Part shown: piece by piece, positions 63,260 through 64,000 of the stretch | Layout of the letters: each line of letters begins with the position of its first letter | How positions within the stretch are numbered: position 1 is the first letter of the stretch | Assembly (NCBI GenBank): GCA_009746045.1 | Contig: RPFO01000059.1 | Location: forward strand, 1,993,716-2,057,715 | Source: Mesostigma viride | Taxonomy: Eukaryota > Streptophyta > Mesostigmatophyceae > Mesostigmatales > Mesostigmataceae | Reading direction: 5' to 3' | DNA: 64,000 nucleotides | Made by a program: the position numbers and the translations under genes | The notes under the pieces: model-generated | Told to the model about the DNA's origin: nothing | Database searches by the model: none | The model's input: only the letters and a program-made list of their open reading frames with translations

Positions 63260-64000
63260 CAAGCTGTCTAAGCTGGTGCCTGGTTATAGGGCATTGGAGA
63301 GCAGATTGTGTGGTAGTGTCAGCATTGTGACTGGCATAATACCTGTATTTTAGTCTGTACTAAGGCTCATGGACCATGGTACACTCACTCTGATTTTAAT
63401 CAGGATACAGCCAGGTTTTGGCTGGGGTTCATGCTGTTGACTACACAAGGTTGACAGGTCCATTACAGACCATGTATTCTATTTTAAAAGAAATGTATAT
63501 TTGTACATACTTCTCACAATGGTCTGGGAACCTTTATTCTGGGGTTTATAGGGCGGGGTTCGATTCCCTGGTATTATGTTTCTACAAGCTGGCCTGTTCA
63601 GGTGTTTGCCTGTTCAGACTTCCCTAGTTCCCCAGGGCAGGATTTAAATGTTGCCTATGTGTTTTCATTTTGTCATTTGTTTGCTGTGGCAGTTTACCAT
63701 CTGGCAAGTAGACGGGCGCCGTAAGACGGGCGCCAATAGACCCCTGTTGAGAGAATGACAGGCAAACTATTGTAATACGCCTTACTTTGTCAAGTGGTAT
63801 TTTAATTGTCATGGATTTATTGTACTTATATTGAATATGTACTGGGTTTTATGGGATTAGTATCTGGGATTAATGTAACTCACCGCCAGAAGGTCATTGT
63901 ACTGGAGGCTCTACCGAGGTGATGGGATTAATTCCTGGAGAAGACCTCATAGAATTAACCTGTATGTATTTAATTTTGTGTGCTTCTAATATCTGGTGGT
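63260..64000 (+). other. E3 3' region
   Basis: No ORF. GGTTCGATTCC at 63557-63567 and a pair of GACGGGCGCC motifs (63711-63720, 63725-63734), followed by TTGTAATACG, occur in the same order as in the E2 3' region, so they belong to the element. No LTR boundary seen before the window ends. Confidence 0.5.

Larger units (their letters stand above)
52385..64000 (+). mobile_element. E3: copia-like element, incomplete in the window
   Basis: Plus-strand gag remnants (52385-53290), integrase-protease (55265-56949), a linker (58839-59011), RT-RNase H (61735-63259) and a 3' region. Interrupted by D, C and F. The boundaries on both sides are not defined; the 3' LTR may lie beyond 64000. Confidence 0.8.

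Noticed and set aside
63500-63580. tRNA gene
   Set aside because: Only a T-arm-like hairpin is present; no acceptor, D or anticodon arm can be paired.

Overview
This 64 kb window is eukaryotic and consists almost entirely of transposable elements and simple repeats. I recognise no host gene. The organism cannot be named from the sequence: the elements suggest an alga or another protist with an expanded mobilome, but that is inference. There is a 1,000-base assembly gap at 50853-51852.

The window holds three Ty1/copia-like elements, called here E1, E2 and E3. E1 (2187-24195, minus strand) and E2 (42660-50824, minus) are complete, with paired LTRs and 5-bp target duplications (CCAAC and GTTTT). 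E3 (about 52385 to beyond 63259, plus) is present without recognised LTRs. All three share an unusual layout: gag, integrase, protease, reverse transcriptase, RNase H. The aspartic protease sits between integrase and RT instead of before integrase, the RT catalytic motif is HGDD, and the E1 and E2 LTRs start with AGTTAG instead of TG. In E1 and E2 gag and pol lie in one frame separated by a single UGA, in E2 within UGA-CUAG.

Two copies of one chromodomain Ty3/gypsy family are present. Gyp1 (4595-15365, plus, TSD TTGTG) is complete. Gyp2 (32942-41521, plus) is truncated. Besides gag and pol the family carries a short RGG-rich ORF that starts inside the 5' LTR, an ORF0 with an RNase H1 N-terminal (viroplasmin-type) hybrid-binding domain, and, in Gyp1, a long GC-rich ORF3 in the env position.

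Nesting is deep. E1 was split by Gyp1 and by TTAA-flanked element A (16065-19681), which in turn holds TTAA-flanked element B (17389-19295). E3 was split by TTAA element C (56954-58838, a relative of B), by a short non-autonomous LTR element F (59012-61729, TSD ACTAC) and probably by palindrome-ended element D (53539-55264). Gyp2 was split by a tandem pair of TG...CA-ended units (34967-37479) and by a 5'-truncated LINE with a restriction-like endonuclease tail (39938-40959). Removing Gyp1, A, C and F with one target duplication each leaves the host pol reading frame continuous, which fixes their boundaries.

The rest is repeats and fragments: a 9-bp minisatellite (482-955), a 71-bp hairpin and a LINE remnant (1365-1690), a C-rich tract split by E1 (1691-2186 and 24201-25500), a 1.8-kb TIR element with palindromic subtermini (26007-27800), oppositely oriented (CAA)n and (GTT)n arrays of 919 and 694 bp (28869-29787 and 30462-31155), diverged tandem repeats (31690-32395), a second LINE remnant (32520-32899), and a truncated LTR plus MITE-like sequence (41522-42609).
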